A DNA stretch of 37,512 bases from Bacteroidota bacterium (GTDB lineage Bacteria; Bacteroidota; Bacteroidia; UBA4408), in assembly GCA_016718805.1 (NCBI GenBank), contig JADKCP010000008.1, forward strand, positions 1 to 37,512, in the 5' to 3' direction. Positions within the stretch are counted from its first letter, which is position 1; the number at the start of each line of letters is the position of its first letter. Position numbers and translations under genes: made by a program. Below are positions 1-8,154 of the stretch, one piece after another. The notes beneath the pieces are model-generated. The model saw nothing but the letters and a program-made list of their open reading frames with translations. It made no database searches and was not told the origin of the DNA.

Positions 1-7
1 TTTATAA

Positions 8-1393
8 ATGGAACTAACCCCTAAACAATCTGAAGCGATGGTATTGCTAGAGAGTGCGAAGTACAACTTCATACTCTATGGCGGTGCCATCCGGTAGCGT
101 GGCGGTAAGTCTGTTTGGGGTTTGTCTGCATTATTAGTTTTATGTACAGTCTATCCAAAATCTCGATGGTGCATTATCAGGGAGGACATGGAGAAAATCC
201 GTACTACCACAATCCCATCATTCCAAAAAATTAGCCCAAGCGGTAAGTTAAGACAATCCCCATACGAATACACTCACCCAAACGGCTCTGTTATTCTGTT
301 TAAATCTGAAAGCTACGACAGGGATAAGGACTTGGACTGGATGAAGGGGCTAGAGGTTAATGGATTCTTATTCGAGGAAATTAACGAGTGTCAGGAGCAG
401 ACATTTTACAAGGCATTTGAACGTGCCGGTGCATGGATTATTGAAGGACTATCAGAGGAAGAACAACCAAAGCCAATAATACTAGCAACCTGTAATCCAA
501 CTTTCGGGTGGGTAAAGAAGGTTATTTACGATAAATGGAAAACTAGCACTTTGCCTGATAGATGGGCTTACGTTCCTGCGAAGATTACAGATAATCCACA
601 TTTACCACAAGCCTACATCGACAACCTTACCAATATGCCACGCTATCAATACGAGGTATTTGTTAACGGCAATTGGGATATTTCATTAAAAGTTGGAGGT
701 GAGTTTTACAAGTGCTTTGAGTTGGACAAACACGTAGCACCAACGAAGTACAATAAAGATTTGCCTTTACACATTAGTTGGGATGACAACGTGAACCCCT
801 ACTTGCCTTGTGGAATATTTCAAATACAAGGTAAAACAATTACCATGATTGACGAGATTGCAGGCGTTAACCCGTACAACACAGTTAAGTCAGTTTGTAA
901 TGAAATTATACGCAAATACCAAAGCCACACAGCAGGAATGTTTGTTTATGGCGATGCAACAGCACAAAAGGAAGATACCAAGCTAGAAAAAGGGCATAAT
1001 TTCTACAAACTTATAATTGATAATTTAGAGCAATTCAGACCAGTAAAGCGAGTTTTAAAAAGCAATCCTAGTGTTGTGATGCGTGGTAACTGGATAAACA
1101 CAGTCCTAGAGATTGAATTAGGTGGAGTAAAAGTTATAATAGGTGAGCATTGCAGATTTTCTATTAACGACTTAATTTTAATAAAAGAAGCTGCTGATGG
1201 CACAAAGAACAAAGAAATGGATACCGACCCCAAAACAAAGGTTAGATTCCAAAAATACGGACACTTCACAGACTTATTTGATTACATCATGTGTTCAGCC
1301 TTCAATCAGGAATTTGCAGCCTACCAAACATTGAATCAATCTAGAATGGTTATTACTGGACATAATAAGGATGAAAAGGCAAATCGCTACTAA
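8..1393 (+). CDS. terL: Terminase large subunit, interrupted by an in-frame TAG
   Basis: Packaging motor ATPase and nuclease that cuts and pumps phage DNA into the prohead. The frame opens at ATG 8, directly after an in-frame TAA (5-7). It reads LYGGAIR, then TAG at 95-97, then RGGKSVWG. Terminases of this type carry an uninterrupted GGAIRGGKS Walker A loop, so the six bases around 94-99 look like an insertion carrying a stop. Downstream the protein is complete: a Walker B-like GFLFEEIN, and an RNase H-like nuclease region with HISWDDN and FVYGDATA. If the stop is real, only a fragment lacking most of Walker A could be made. TAG ends many other genes here, so recoding is unlikely. Family call is firm; functional state is open. 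Confidence 0.85.
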
Positions 1394-1434
1394 ATAATAT
1401 TGGCACAAAAATAGTAATCAATTTGTTTTACCTA

Positions 1435-1442
1435 TAATTTTG
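1435..1442 (+). promoter_or_regulatory. Possible TAnnTTTG -7 element
   Basis: TAATTTTG lies in the 53-base gap after terL and ends five bases before ATG 1447. No TTTG -33 box sits at normal spacing. If used, the mRNA would be leaderless or nearly so. Confidence 0.25.
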
Positions 1443-1446
1443 CGTT

Positions 1447-2118
1447 ATGGGTAGATTTCTTTTAGATTCCGATTATTCAAGTATTATCCAAGCTGTTGAC
1501 TTAGCGCAAATAACAGAAGGTGTTGCGCAGAATTTACTGGATTCTGAGGTAAAGGCAATTAGCAGGATGCGAACCAAGTTAGTTCAGCGATATGTTGTTG
1601 ACATTGAACTTGGAGGAAATGATGCTTATTCATCTACAAAACATTACAGAAGCGGTGAACGAGTGCTTGTAACTACTATTTACTACGTTAAGGGATTTAA
1701 CCAATGGGAAAAAACTAAGTCCTATGTGATAGGTGATATTGTTTGCGATTCGGATTACTACGTTTATACCTGTGTTGCTAACTCTACAAATTTTGAGTTA
1801 GACAATAATACTTACTGGTCACCAATGGTTAACATCGCTCAAACAAACACAACTTATTGGACTAACGCAGACAATCGCTATCCAATGTTCGTTGAGTTAG
1901 CTATGGACATGGCTCTTTACAATGCACACGCAAGAATAAACCCTAGAAATATACCCGATTTAAGAATTGAACGAAATCGTGAGGCATTAGACCAATTGGA
2001 CAGATGGGCAAGCGGAACGGATACAGCAGAGGTGTTAAATGTGCTTTCTCCCGAATACGGGGGCGTATCTATAACATCAGGTGCAAGTTCTGAGAAACAA
2101 ACTAACAATTTTATGTAA
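1447..2118 (+). CDS. Head-tail adaptor-like protein with a carbohydrate-binding-like insert
   Basis: Its position between terminase and portal and its length (223 aa) fit a Mu gp36/DUF1320-type neck adaptor. The N-terminal part (LDSEVKAISRMRTKLVQRY) and the C-terminal part (FVELAMDMALYNAHARINPR) resemble the helical halves of these adaptors. Between them, residues about 80-130 carry W..TKSYVIGDIVCD..YYVYTC and a later YW, which is the pattern of chitin-binding type 3 (CBM5/12) modules. The stop overlaps the portal start (TAATG). The adaptor role is inferred mainly from context; the insert is seen directly but its ligand is unknown. Confidence 0.6.
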   Translation: MGRFLLDSDYSSIIQAVDLAQITEGVAQNLLDSEVKAISRMRTKLVQRYVVDIELGGNDAYSSTKHYRSGERVLVTTIYYVKGFNQWEKTKSYVIGDIVCDSDYYVYTCVANSTNFELDNNTYWSPMVNIAQTNTTYWTNADNRYPMFVELAMDMALYNAHARINPRNIPDLRIERNREALDQLDRWASGTDTAEVLNVLSPEYGGVSITSGASSEKQTNNFM

Positions 2119-3332
2119 TGGCTTGGAAAGATTATTTACCCTCATTTATTAATTTTGATAAGACTAAGCCAAAGGCCGCTAGTGTAACCAAGTACATCGA
2201 GATACCGCAACAGTTACAGCGTGTACGTGCCGATGCTCAAAAGTTCCAAATAGCATTACAAGCTGCAGAAAGTCCGTTATATCCTAACAGATATTTACTA
2301 TACCAAGTTTACCAACAAATTGTATTGGATGGACAAGTTGAGGCAGGAATGTTACAGCGTAAATCAAAGGTACTTGCCCAAAAGTTTAATATTTTAAACG
2401 CAGCCGGCGAAATTGATACAAAAAAGACCAAGATATTAAACAATAAATGGTTTTACGATTTTATGAGCTTGGGGCTAGATTCCATTTTTTGGGGCTACTC
2501 ATTAATTCAGTTTAGCGATGTTGTGAATGATAAGTTTGAATCAGCAACATTAGTTCCTAGAATCTATGTGATACCAGAGCGTGGAATTGTAAGAAATAAT
2601 ACAGCTACCGTAACAGAAGGGGTGCATTACCATGAAAAGCCTTATTCAAATTGGTGTTTGGGTATTGGCGACACTAAGAATTTAGGTATCCTGATGAAGC
2701 TAGCACCCTACGTTATTTGGAAGAAAAACGCAATGTTTGCATGGAGCGAGTTTGCTGAAATATTTGGTTCGCCGATTAGATTAGGTAAAACAGATGTTAG
2801 GGACGATGTTACTCGTAAAAACATGGAAAACACACTTAAGAATATGAGTGTGGCGACATGGGCGGTGATGGATTTAAACGATGAAATAGACCTAGCGCAA
2901 GCAAGTAATACAGATGCTTACCAAGTGTTTAATGAATTAGTTGAACGCTGCAATACAGAAATAAGTAAAATTATTTTAGGGCAAACAGGAACAACAGACG
3001 AAAAGGCTTATTCAGGTAGTTCGAAAGTTCACGAAGATGTAAGTAAGATTATTTCGAAACAAGATATTTTAAACGCTCAATTTTGGATTAACGACCAGTT
3101 ATTACCAATGATGATAAATTTGGGCTTTGATTTAAGCGGTTGTTCTTTTGAGTTTGATTTGTCGGAAAGTGTTTCATTGGTCGATAAGGCAAAGATTGAT
3201 TCATCATTCATGCCTTATTTTAAGTTCAACATTGAGTATTTAGAAAAAACTTACGGTGTTGAGATTGATGGCGAGGTTGAAGATAATTCACCGAAAGGGG
3301 TAGAAAAGAAATTAAAAAACCTTTACAGATAA
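2118..3332 (+). CDS. Portal protein, DUF935/Mu gp29 type
   Basis: Forms the dodecameric ring through which DNA enters and leaves the capsid. The 404-residue protein shows DUF935 hallmarks: an N-terminal helical region with PLYPNRYLLYQVYQQI, and a C-terminal stretch ILGQTGTTDEKAYSGSSKVH with following helices, matching the conserved part of Mu-like portals. It follows the adaptor and overlaps the Mu F-like gene by TAATG, the usual order in Mu-like head modules. Length is slightly shorter than Mu gp29. Confidence 0.85.
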   Translation: MAWKDYLPSFINFDKTKPKAASVTKYIEIPQQLQRVRADAQKFQIALQAAESPLYPNRYLLYQVYQQIVLDGQVEAGMLQRKSKVLAQKFNILNAAGEIDTKKTKILNNKWFYDFMSLGLDSIFWGYSLIQFSDVVNDKFESATLVPRIYVIPERGIVRNNTATVTEGVHYHEKPYSNWCLGIGDTKNLGILMKLAPYVIWKKNAMFAWSEFAEIFGSPIRLGKTDVRDDVTRKNMENTLKNMSVATWAVMDLNDEIDLAQASNTDAYQVFNELVERCNTEISKIILGQTGTTDEKAYSGSSKVHEDVSKIISKQDILNAQFWINDQLLPMMINLGFDLSGCSFEFDLSESVSLVDKAKIDSSFMPYFKFNIEYLEKTYGVEIDGEVEDNSPKGVEKKLKNLYR

Positions 3333-4402
3333 TGTGCTTAGTATGCGGATTTTCAAATATATCGAAGGAAGAAGAGCCACCTGTTCCGTTTGATGAAAAC
3401 GATGCTAACAGATTAATTAATGATGTTTGGATTGGTATTGTAACAGTTGCCAATCTCCCCGATTTGATGTATTACAAAACGGCAGGGTACTTAATGGGGG
3501 GGGTGAAAAAAGGAGTAAAAGAATCAATAACACCTAAAGTAAAAAATACCGTCGCAAAACTAATAAATGAGGATTCTTTTATTTTTGGGAGCAAAACAAA
3601 GGAGATGGCAGTAGAAGAGGTTGCTGAAAAGATGGCACAGGGAGCTATTGATTTATCGATTTCAAAAGAAGTTGAAATTGCATCTCAAATTGGTGTTTTA
3701 GAAAAGACGGTAATTGAGCAAATTATAGCTGAAAGCGGAGGAACCAAAAGCGAACTATTGGAAAGCCTGTTAATTGATGTGTTCTTTGATGAACCGGATT
3801 ACATTATGATTGCAGACCTAACTGAAAACATTTACATTTTTTCGGGTGCAAAGACATATCAGGATGTGCGTTCTTTAACAGACCTGCTGCTAGACCCTGA
3901 ACTTAAAAGTAACTTTTATAAATTTAAAGAAAAGGCTTTAGAGATTTACAAGGACTACAACGAAGCGTATTTACAGGCAGAATACCAAACGGCTTTAGCA
4001 AGTTCACGAATGGCTGCTGAGTGGAACAGGATTGTAGCGGATGCTGATTTATTTCCATTATTGGAATACGATACAGTTGGAGATTCAAGGGTAAGACCAA
4101 CACACGCAGCACTTGACAAGATATGCAGACCTGTTTTTGATAAATTTTGGACTACTTATTACCCTCCAAACGGTTGGCGGTGTAGATGCTCCGTAAGGCA
4201 GATTACCGCAGAAGAAGGAACGGTAACTAATTTACAGGGTTGGCTGAAGCCGGACGATGTACCTCCTGAGTTTATGATGAATAGCGGTATTGATAAATAC
4301 ATTTTTAAAACAAAAGGCAAGGATAAGCACCCTTACTTTAAAATTGCAAAAGGTGATAAAGCAGCAGCAAAAAATAACTTTGGATTTCCTATACCTAAAT
4401 GA
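3332..4402 (+). CDS. Mu F-like head morphogenesis protein
   Basis: Minor head protein of the Mu gp30/SPP1 gp7 family (Phage_Mu_F), thought to help prohead assembly and DNA entry. The C-terminal domain (about residues 215-300) has the family signature: AEWNRIVADADLFPLLEYDT, then DSRVRPTHAALD, then WTTYYPPNGWRCRCSVRQ. The first 200 residues are not recognised in detail. It overlaps the portal by one base and the following 29-residue frame by ATGA. Confidence 0.85.
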   Translation: MCLVCGFSNISKEEEPPVPFDENDANRLINDVWIGIVTVANLPDLMYYKTAGYLMGGVKKGVKESITPKVKNTVAKLINEDSFIFGSKTKEMAVEEVAEKMAQGAIDLSISKEVEIASQIGVLEKTVIEQIIAESGGTKSELLESLLIDVFFDEPDYIMIADLTENIYIFSGAKTYQDVRSLTDLLLDPELKSNFYKFKEKALEIYKDYNEAYLQAEYQTALASSRMAAEWNRIVADADLFPLLEYDTVGDSRVRPTHAALDKICRPVFDKFWTTYYPPNGWRCRCSVRQITAEEGTVTNLQGWLKPDDVPPEFMMNSGIDKYIFKTKGKDKHPYFKIAKGDKAAAKNNFGFPIPK

Positions 4403-4488
4403 AAATAAGAATTCCATCTATTTACTTGCATAACTGGTATGTTCACATTGACAGGTTTGATAGGGTGTTTATAATAAATTTGAATTAA
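4399..4488 (+). CDS. Very small ORF, 29 aa
   Basis: MKIRIPSIYLHNWYVHIDRF followed by a short hydrophobic tail. It starts inside the stop of the head gene (ATGA) and ends inside the start of the next gene (TAATG), so it is tightly coupled on both sides, like the real genes around it. No family recognised. The overlaps are the main support; it could be only a translational bridge. Confidence 0.45.
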   Translation: MKIRIPSIYLHNWYVHIDRFDRVFIINLN

Positions 4489-5009
4489 TGGCTAATAAGT
4501 TTGACATGGGTAAGGTTGAGAAGCAAGTGCGCACGCAGTTGGAGGCTTCGCTTGTGCTAATGGGTAGGACTGCTAAAACATTCTTTACGGACAATTTTAG
4601 GAAACAAGGATTTGAGGATAGGGGAGTGTCGAAATGGGACGCACGAAAAAAAGAAACAAAGAAATCACAAGGCAGAGCCATACTTGTTAAAACAGGCGAT
4701 TTAAGAAGGTCGATTAAGCTTGACACAATAAATAGGGCAAATTTAAGTGTAAGAATATCAAGCGACCTTCCGTATTCAAGAGTTCACAATGATGGAAACG
4801 AGGGCATAGTACACTCGGTTGGTTTTCACACAAGAACAGCAACAAGAAAGGTTGGAAATAAAAGGGTAAAAAGAATGAGTACACAAAATGTAAAAGAACA
4901 TTTTAGGATTGGAGGAACACCACAAAGGCAGTTTATTGGAGATAGTTGGAGTTTAAACGAAAAGGTAAAAAAGGTAATAGTAACGAACTTAAACAAAGCA
5001 TTCAAATAA
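4488..5009 (+). CDS. Phage virion morphogenesis / tail completion protein
   Basis: A 173-residue member of the virion morphogenesis family (P2 gpS, Mu gpG-like), which joins or finishes heads and tails. Seen: FRKQGFEDRGVSKWDARKKE in the N-terminal half, LVKTGDLRRSIK in the middle, PYSRVHNDGNEG, and a C-terminal GGTPQRQFIGDSW, all typical of the family. Followed by TAATG into the next gene. Confidence 0.8.
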   Translation: MANKFDMGKVEKQVRTQLEASLVLMGRTAKTFFTDNFRKQGFEDRGVSKWDARKKETKKSQGRAILVKTGDLRRSIKLDTINRANLSVRISSDLPYSRVHNDGNEGIVHSVGFHTRTATRKVGNKRVKRMSTQNVKEHFRIGGTPQRQFIGDSWSLNEKVKKVIVTNLNKAFK

Positions 5010-5545
5010 TGCAATTAGAATATTACATAGCATTAAAGGCAAGAGTTGAAACACTAACCACACTTAAAAAAGTTGGCTTGTGGGACAATCAATTTGAGCG
5101 CGAAAATGTAAATGTACCTTTTCTTTACCCATGCTGCTGGATTGAGTTTACAGATATTGTTTACAGCGACTACTTAAAAGGTGTTCAAAAGTATGATATG
5201 ATTGTGAATTTTCATTTAGGTTTCGAAAGTTACAAAACAGAGGATGTGGATATTTTACAATTAAAGCAGGATTTACATTTAGTAGTACACACGTTTCAAT
5301 CTGATTATAACACAAAATTATTGCGAAGGGGCGAAGTTCAAAACTTTGACCACACCAATATTCAGGAATATATTTTAAGCTACGAAACAAGCGGAAAGGA
5401 CTATTTTGAAGATAATTTAGTGCCTGCACAAATTGATACATTAATACTGGACACAACAGTTAGTCCTACATTTCCATCGCTAAGATTGTTGGAAAATGGC
5501 GATTATAGATTACTAGAAAATAACGGATTTAGATTATTGGAATAA
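5009..5545 (+). CDS. Uncharacterised neck/tail protein with RLLE repeats at the C-terminus
   Basis: 178 residues. I start it at ATG 5009, which overlaps the previous stop (TAATG), rather than at an in-frame ATG upstream inside the preceding gene. No family recognised; position suggests a tail terminator or neck protein. The last 21 residues are three near-repeats of RLLENG[DN]: LRLLENGDY, RLLENNGF, RLLE. The same kind of tail ends the unrelated LysM gene at 17102. Overlaps the next gene by TAATG. Confidence 0.7.
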   Translation: MQLEYYIALKARVETLTTLKKVGLWDNQFERENVNVPFLYPCCWIEFTDIVYSDYLKGVQKYDMIVNFHLGFESYKTEDVDILQLKQDLHLVVHTFQSDYNTKLLRRGEVQNFDHTNIQEYILSYETSGKDYFEDNLVPAQIDTLILDTTVSPTFPSLRLLENGDYRLLENNGFRLLE

Positions 5546-6390
5546 TGGCAAGAAGTACAAGTGAAATAGCGCAACAAATGTTAGATGCTAAGGCAGCAGA
5601 TAGCAACTTATCAGGGTTAACAAGTACATCGCAAACGTCAATTTGGCGATTGTGGATATTTATTGTAGCTGCCTGCCATAATGTGCTAGAGCAATTACTT
5701 GATTTATTTAGAACCGAAATTGAAACAACAGTTGAAAACAACTATGTTGGTACTCCTAAGTGGATTAGACAAAAATGTTTAGAGTTTCAATATTCTGCTG
5801 TCAATCCGCAAGTATTGGAAATTACAGATAATACTAAAATTGCGTTTCCTGTTATAGACCCATCGTTAAGAATAGTTACTAGGGCAAGCGTGACGACAGA
5901 CCAAAATAAAATCGTTAAAATAAAAGTAGCAAAGGGCGAACCACCAACACAATTAGTAGGTGCAGAGCCGGTGGCATTGCAAGCATACTTTAGCGAGTTA
6001 GTTCCGGCCGGCGTTTATTGGGAGTTGATTAACGCAGTATCCGACAAGCTATTTATTGAAGGGATTATCTACTACGATGGTCAGTATTCCGCAACTATAC
6101 AGGCAAATGTTGAGACAGGCATTAACGCGTACTTATCAGGAATTGACTTTGATGGTCAGATTAAAATTGTCGATTTAGAAATTGCCATCCGGCAGGTGGT
6201 GGGAGTGAAAGATTTAAAGTTAGAGAATGTTTGGCTTCGTGCTAACTCAATACCTTTAGCCAATGGATTCAAAATGATAGACAACTACACCCTTTCTATT
6301 ATTTCTGCTGTTCCGTTTGCCGGTTACGCAGTTGAGGAAACTACAGCCGGTGAAACTTGGTCAGATAAAATTACATACACAATTCTATAA
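5545..6390 (+). CDS. Baseplate J-like protein
   Basis: 281 residues resembling the gpJ-like baseplate wedge proteins of Bacteroidota phages. The second half alternates predicted beta strands with a helix, and near the C-terminus has FDGQIKIVDLEIAIRQVVGV and a following VKDLKLENVW, the pattern in which J-like proteins end. The N-terminal part (IWRLWIFIVAACHNVLEQLL) is helical. Unusually, this gene sits upstream of the capsid genes, separate from the main baseplate cluster at 15.3-17.6 kb. Confidence 0.55.
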   Translation: MARSTSEIAQQMLDAKAADSNLSGLTSTSQTSIWRLWIFIVAACHNVLEQLLDLFRTEIETTVENNYVGTPKWIRQKCLEFQYSAVNPQVLEITDNTKIAFPVIDPSLRIVTRASVTTDQNKIVKIKVAKGEPPTQLVGAEPVALQAYFSELVPAGVYWELINAVSDKLFIEGIIYYDGQYSATIQANVETGINAYLSGIDFDGQIKIVDLEIAIRQVVGVKDLKLENVWLRANSIPLANGFKMIDNYTLSIISAVPFAGYAVEETTAGETWSDKITYTIL

Positions 6391-7085
6391 TGAGTATTTA
6401 CAACTTAAATACGGATAATTTTGGCAAACAGCTAACGCCACCGTACAAGCGGTTGCCTCGTTATTTGGCTTGGATAAGTGTTTTACTAAGCCCTGTACAA
6501 TGGCTGCATGATTTGTTTTTTAACAATTATGCAAACGGTGAATATAGTGCTATTTGGAATTCCGTTTCAACCTACCCAAAAGACACAGTAGTTCAGTATT
6601 TGGACTATCAAATTTACATTGCTACTCGTGATGTACCAATAATGACACCATGTATAGATACTAACTACTGGATACTAATTGGTGATAATGTAGGATTAAG
6701 GCAACGTGCAAGTGTAACCGGTCAAAAGTTACTTTTAGAATGGGTTTTAAACAAACATTACAATACTACATTTAGACAGCCTGCAATCGGAACAAGTGAT
6801 ATTTATGTTGGTGGTGTAGCAATTGATACTAATTATTTTGTTGCAGGTATTAATGGTGAGGAAAGCAGCTTTGCAGCAATAAGCGGTGAGGATGCAAGGC
6901 AATTCGTAGGAATATCTTACACCTATGCAACGGAAAGTTTAATTATCAATGTGCCGAATGCGACACTTGATTTAATTACACAGGGTACGGAAATAGCACC
7001 ATATCCCGAAGCGCAAAAAGTAGTTTTATTCTACGCTAACAAGTTTATTTTCGCAGGTATAATCGCAAAAGTTCAAGGATATTAA
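6390..7085 (+). CDS. Putative baseplate / tail protein I-like
   Basis: 231 residues. Its place between a J-like protein and a fibre-like protein matches gpI of P2-like tails. The N-terminus (PPYKRLPRYLAWISVLLSPV) fits the helical start of such proteins. Residues about 50-95 contain YSAIWNSVSTYPKDTVVQY, a Y.IY and NYWILIG, again like a CBM5/12 module. The family call rests on context. Confidence 0.45.
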   Translation: MSIYNLNTDNFGKQLTPPYKRLPRYLAWISVLLSPVQWLHDLFFNNYANGEYSAIWNSVSTYPKDTVVQYLDYQIYIATRDVPIMTPCIDTNYWILIGDNVGLRQRASVTGQKLLLEWVLNKHYNTTFRQPAIGTSDIYVGGVAIDTNYFVAGINGEESSFAAISGEDARQFVGISYTYATESLIINVPNATLDLITQGTEIAPYPEAQKVVLFYANKFIFAGIIAKVQGY

Positions 7086-7096
7086 TAAAAAGAAAA

Positions 7097-7900
7097 ATGA
7101 AAAAAGTACTAAGCAACAACATTGCAACAGGAGTAAGACAGCCATACACACAGGTTACGCATGAGTGGTATAATGATATGATTACAGAGGCAAGTAATGC
7201 GCTTGCTCAAATGTGTATTGGAGAAAATTCAACAGACTTTATCGTGTTATATGGGTGCAATAACTCAAATGCTCCAAATGCCAATATTAGTGCCGGTGCG
7301 ATATTTTACAATGGTGAAATTTATTTGTGTCCTGCTTTTGTTGATGCGTCTATAACAAATGCCATTGTAGGAACTATAACAACAGCTTATGATTCATTAG
7401 ACCCTGTATTGTTTAGTGATGGTAATAGTTTTAACGTACACCAAGTAAAAACAATTGTATGGAGTGATGCTGCTAGCGGAAGTGGTGATATTGATTTTGC
7501 AGATTTAAAATTCATGCCATTTGCCCAATACTACACCCCAACACTAGGAACAGAAGGTGGAGGTACAGCGACAGCTTCAACAGCATCGGCCAGTTATTTT
7601 GTAACAGGTTCACAAGTTGTAATTAATATTTTAGCGTCAAGCATTACAATTACAGGCACACCAACCGCAATAACATTTTCTATTCCGACAAACCTAAACG
7701 CTGTTGGGAATAACTATACAGGTCAAGCAGCCGCAATGTTTGATAATGGGACAACTAGCAATTTAAATAGGCTAGCATCTTATCCGAGCAGTTCGGGAAG
7801 TTTAAAGATAGGGGTTCTTGCAGACTTTAATAGTGTAGCTACTTATACAGCAGCATCAAATGTTGCCTTTGCTTTTCAGATTGTTTTAAATCGCTATTAA
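7097..7900 (+). CDS. Tail fibre-like structural protein
   Basis: 267 residues rich in Ala, Thr, Ser, Asn and Gly. The N-terminal region (NNIATGVRQPYTQVTHEWYN) is probably the attachment part. The rest is beta-rich with low-complexity stretches (GTEGGGTATASTASASYFV), as in receptor-binding or fibre-tip proteins. It is the last gene of the early plus-strand block and converges on a minus-strand gene with a four-base overlap of 3' ends. No receptor can be named. Confidence 0.5.
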   Translation: MKKVLSNNIATGVRQPYTQVTHEWYNDMITEASNALAQMCIGENSTDFIVLYGCNNSNAPNANISAGAIFYNGEIYLCPAFVDASITNAIVGTITTAYDSLDPVLFSDGNSFNVHQVKTIVWSDAASGSGDIDFADLKFMPFAQYYTPTLGTEGGGTATASTASASYFVTGSQVVINILASSITITGTPTAITFSIPTNLNAVGNNYTGQAAAMFDNGTTSNLNRLASYPSSSGSLKIGVLADFNSVATYTAASNVAFAFQIVLNRY

Positions 7901-8076
7901 AACCTCATGTGATTGGGCTTTTCATCGTAGTGTTCGGCGATAATCTTCCTCGCTAATTGCGCCTCTGATATTCCTGTTTTTATTACTTCTGAAAAGAATT
8001 TAATTTTTGCTGTGCCTTTAAGGTGTGTGTTTACACGTCCTTTGGTAGCGTTCAATTTTTCTTCGGGTGTTGCCAT
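7897..8076 (-). CDS. Small putative DNA-binding protein on the opposite strand
   Basis: 59 residues from MATPEEKLNATKG; a TTG six codons upstream is an alternative start. Basic N-terminal half followed by two predicted helices (KFFSEVIKTGISEAQLARKI), reminiscent of small ribbon-helix-helix or HTH regulators, but no family is certain. It is the only minus-strand gene within 18 kb of virion genes, and two near-identical direct repeats lie just upstream (8084-8121), so an autoregulator is plausible. Confidence 0.55.
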   Translation of the reverse strand: MATPEEKLNATKGRVNTHLKGTAKIKFFSEVIKTGISEAQLARKIIAEHYDEKPNHMRF

Positions 8077-8083
8077 TTCAAAT

Positions 8084-8121
8084 AGTTGTGTCAAAAATCA
8101 ATCAAAGTTGTGCCAAAAATA
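8084..8121. repeat. Direct repeats, possible operator
   Basis: Two copies of AGTTGTGYCAAAAATMA begin at 8084 and 8106, 22 bases apart (two helical turns), between divergent genes. The second copy contains, on the minus strand, a TATTTTTG -7-like box (8114-8121). A binding site for the adjacent small protein is inferred. Confidence 0.4.
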
Positions 8122-8142
8122 AAACACCGCTAAATTACAGAT

Positions 8143-8150
8143 TAGTTTTG
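8143..8150 (+). promoter_or_regulatory. Possible TAnnTTTG -7 element
   Basis: TAGTTTTG ends five bases before the GTG start at 8155. No clear -33 TTTG at proper distance. Transcription from it would give a nearly leaderless mRNA. Confidence 0.25.
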
Positions 8151-8154
8151 TAAT

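Noticed and set aside
95..97. TAG recoded as an amino acid
   Set aside because: TAG is the normal stop of several intact genes here (for example 12797-13117, 20735-21481, 22232-22669), and no suppressor tRNA was seen.
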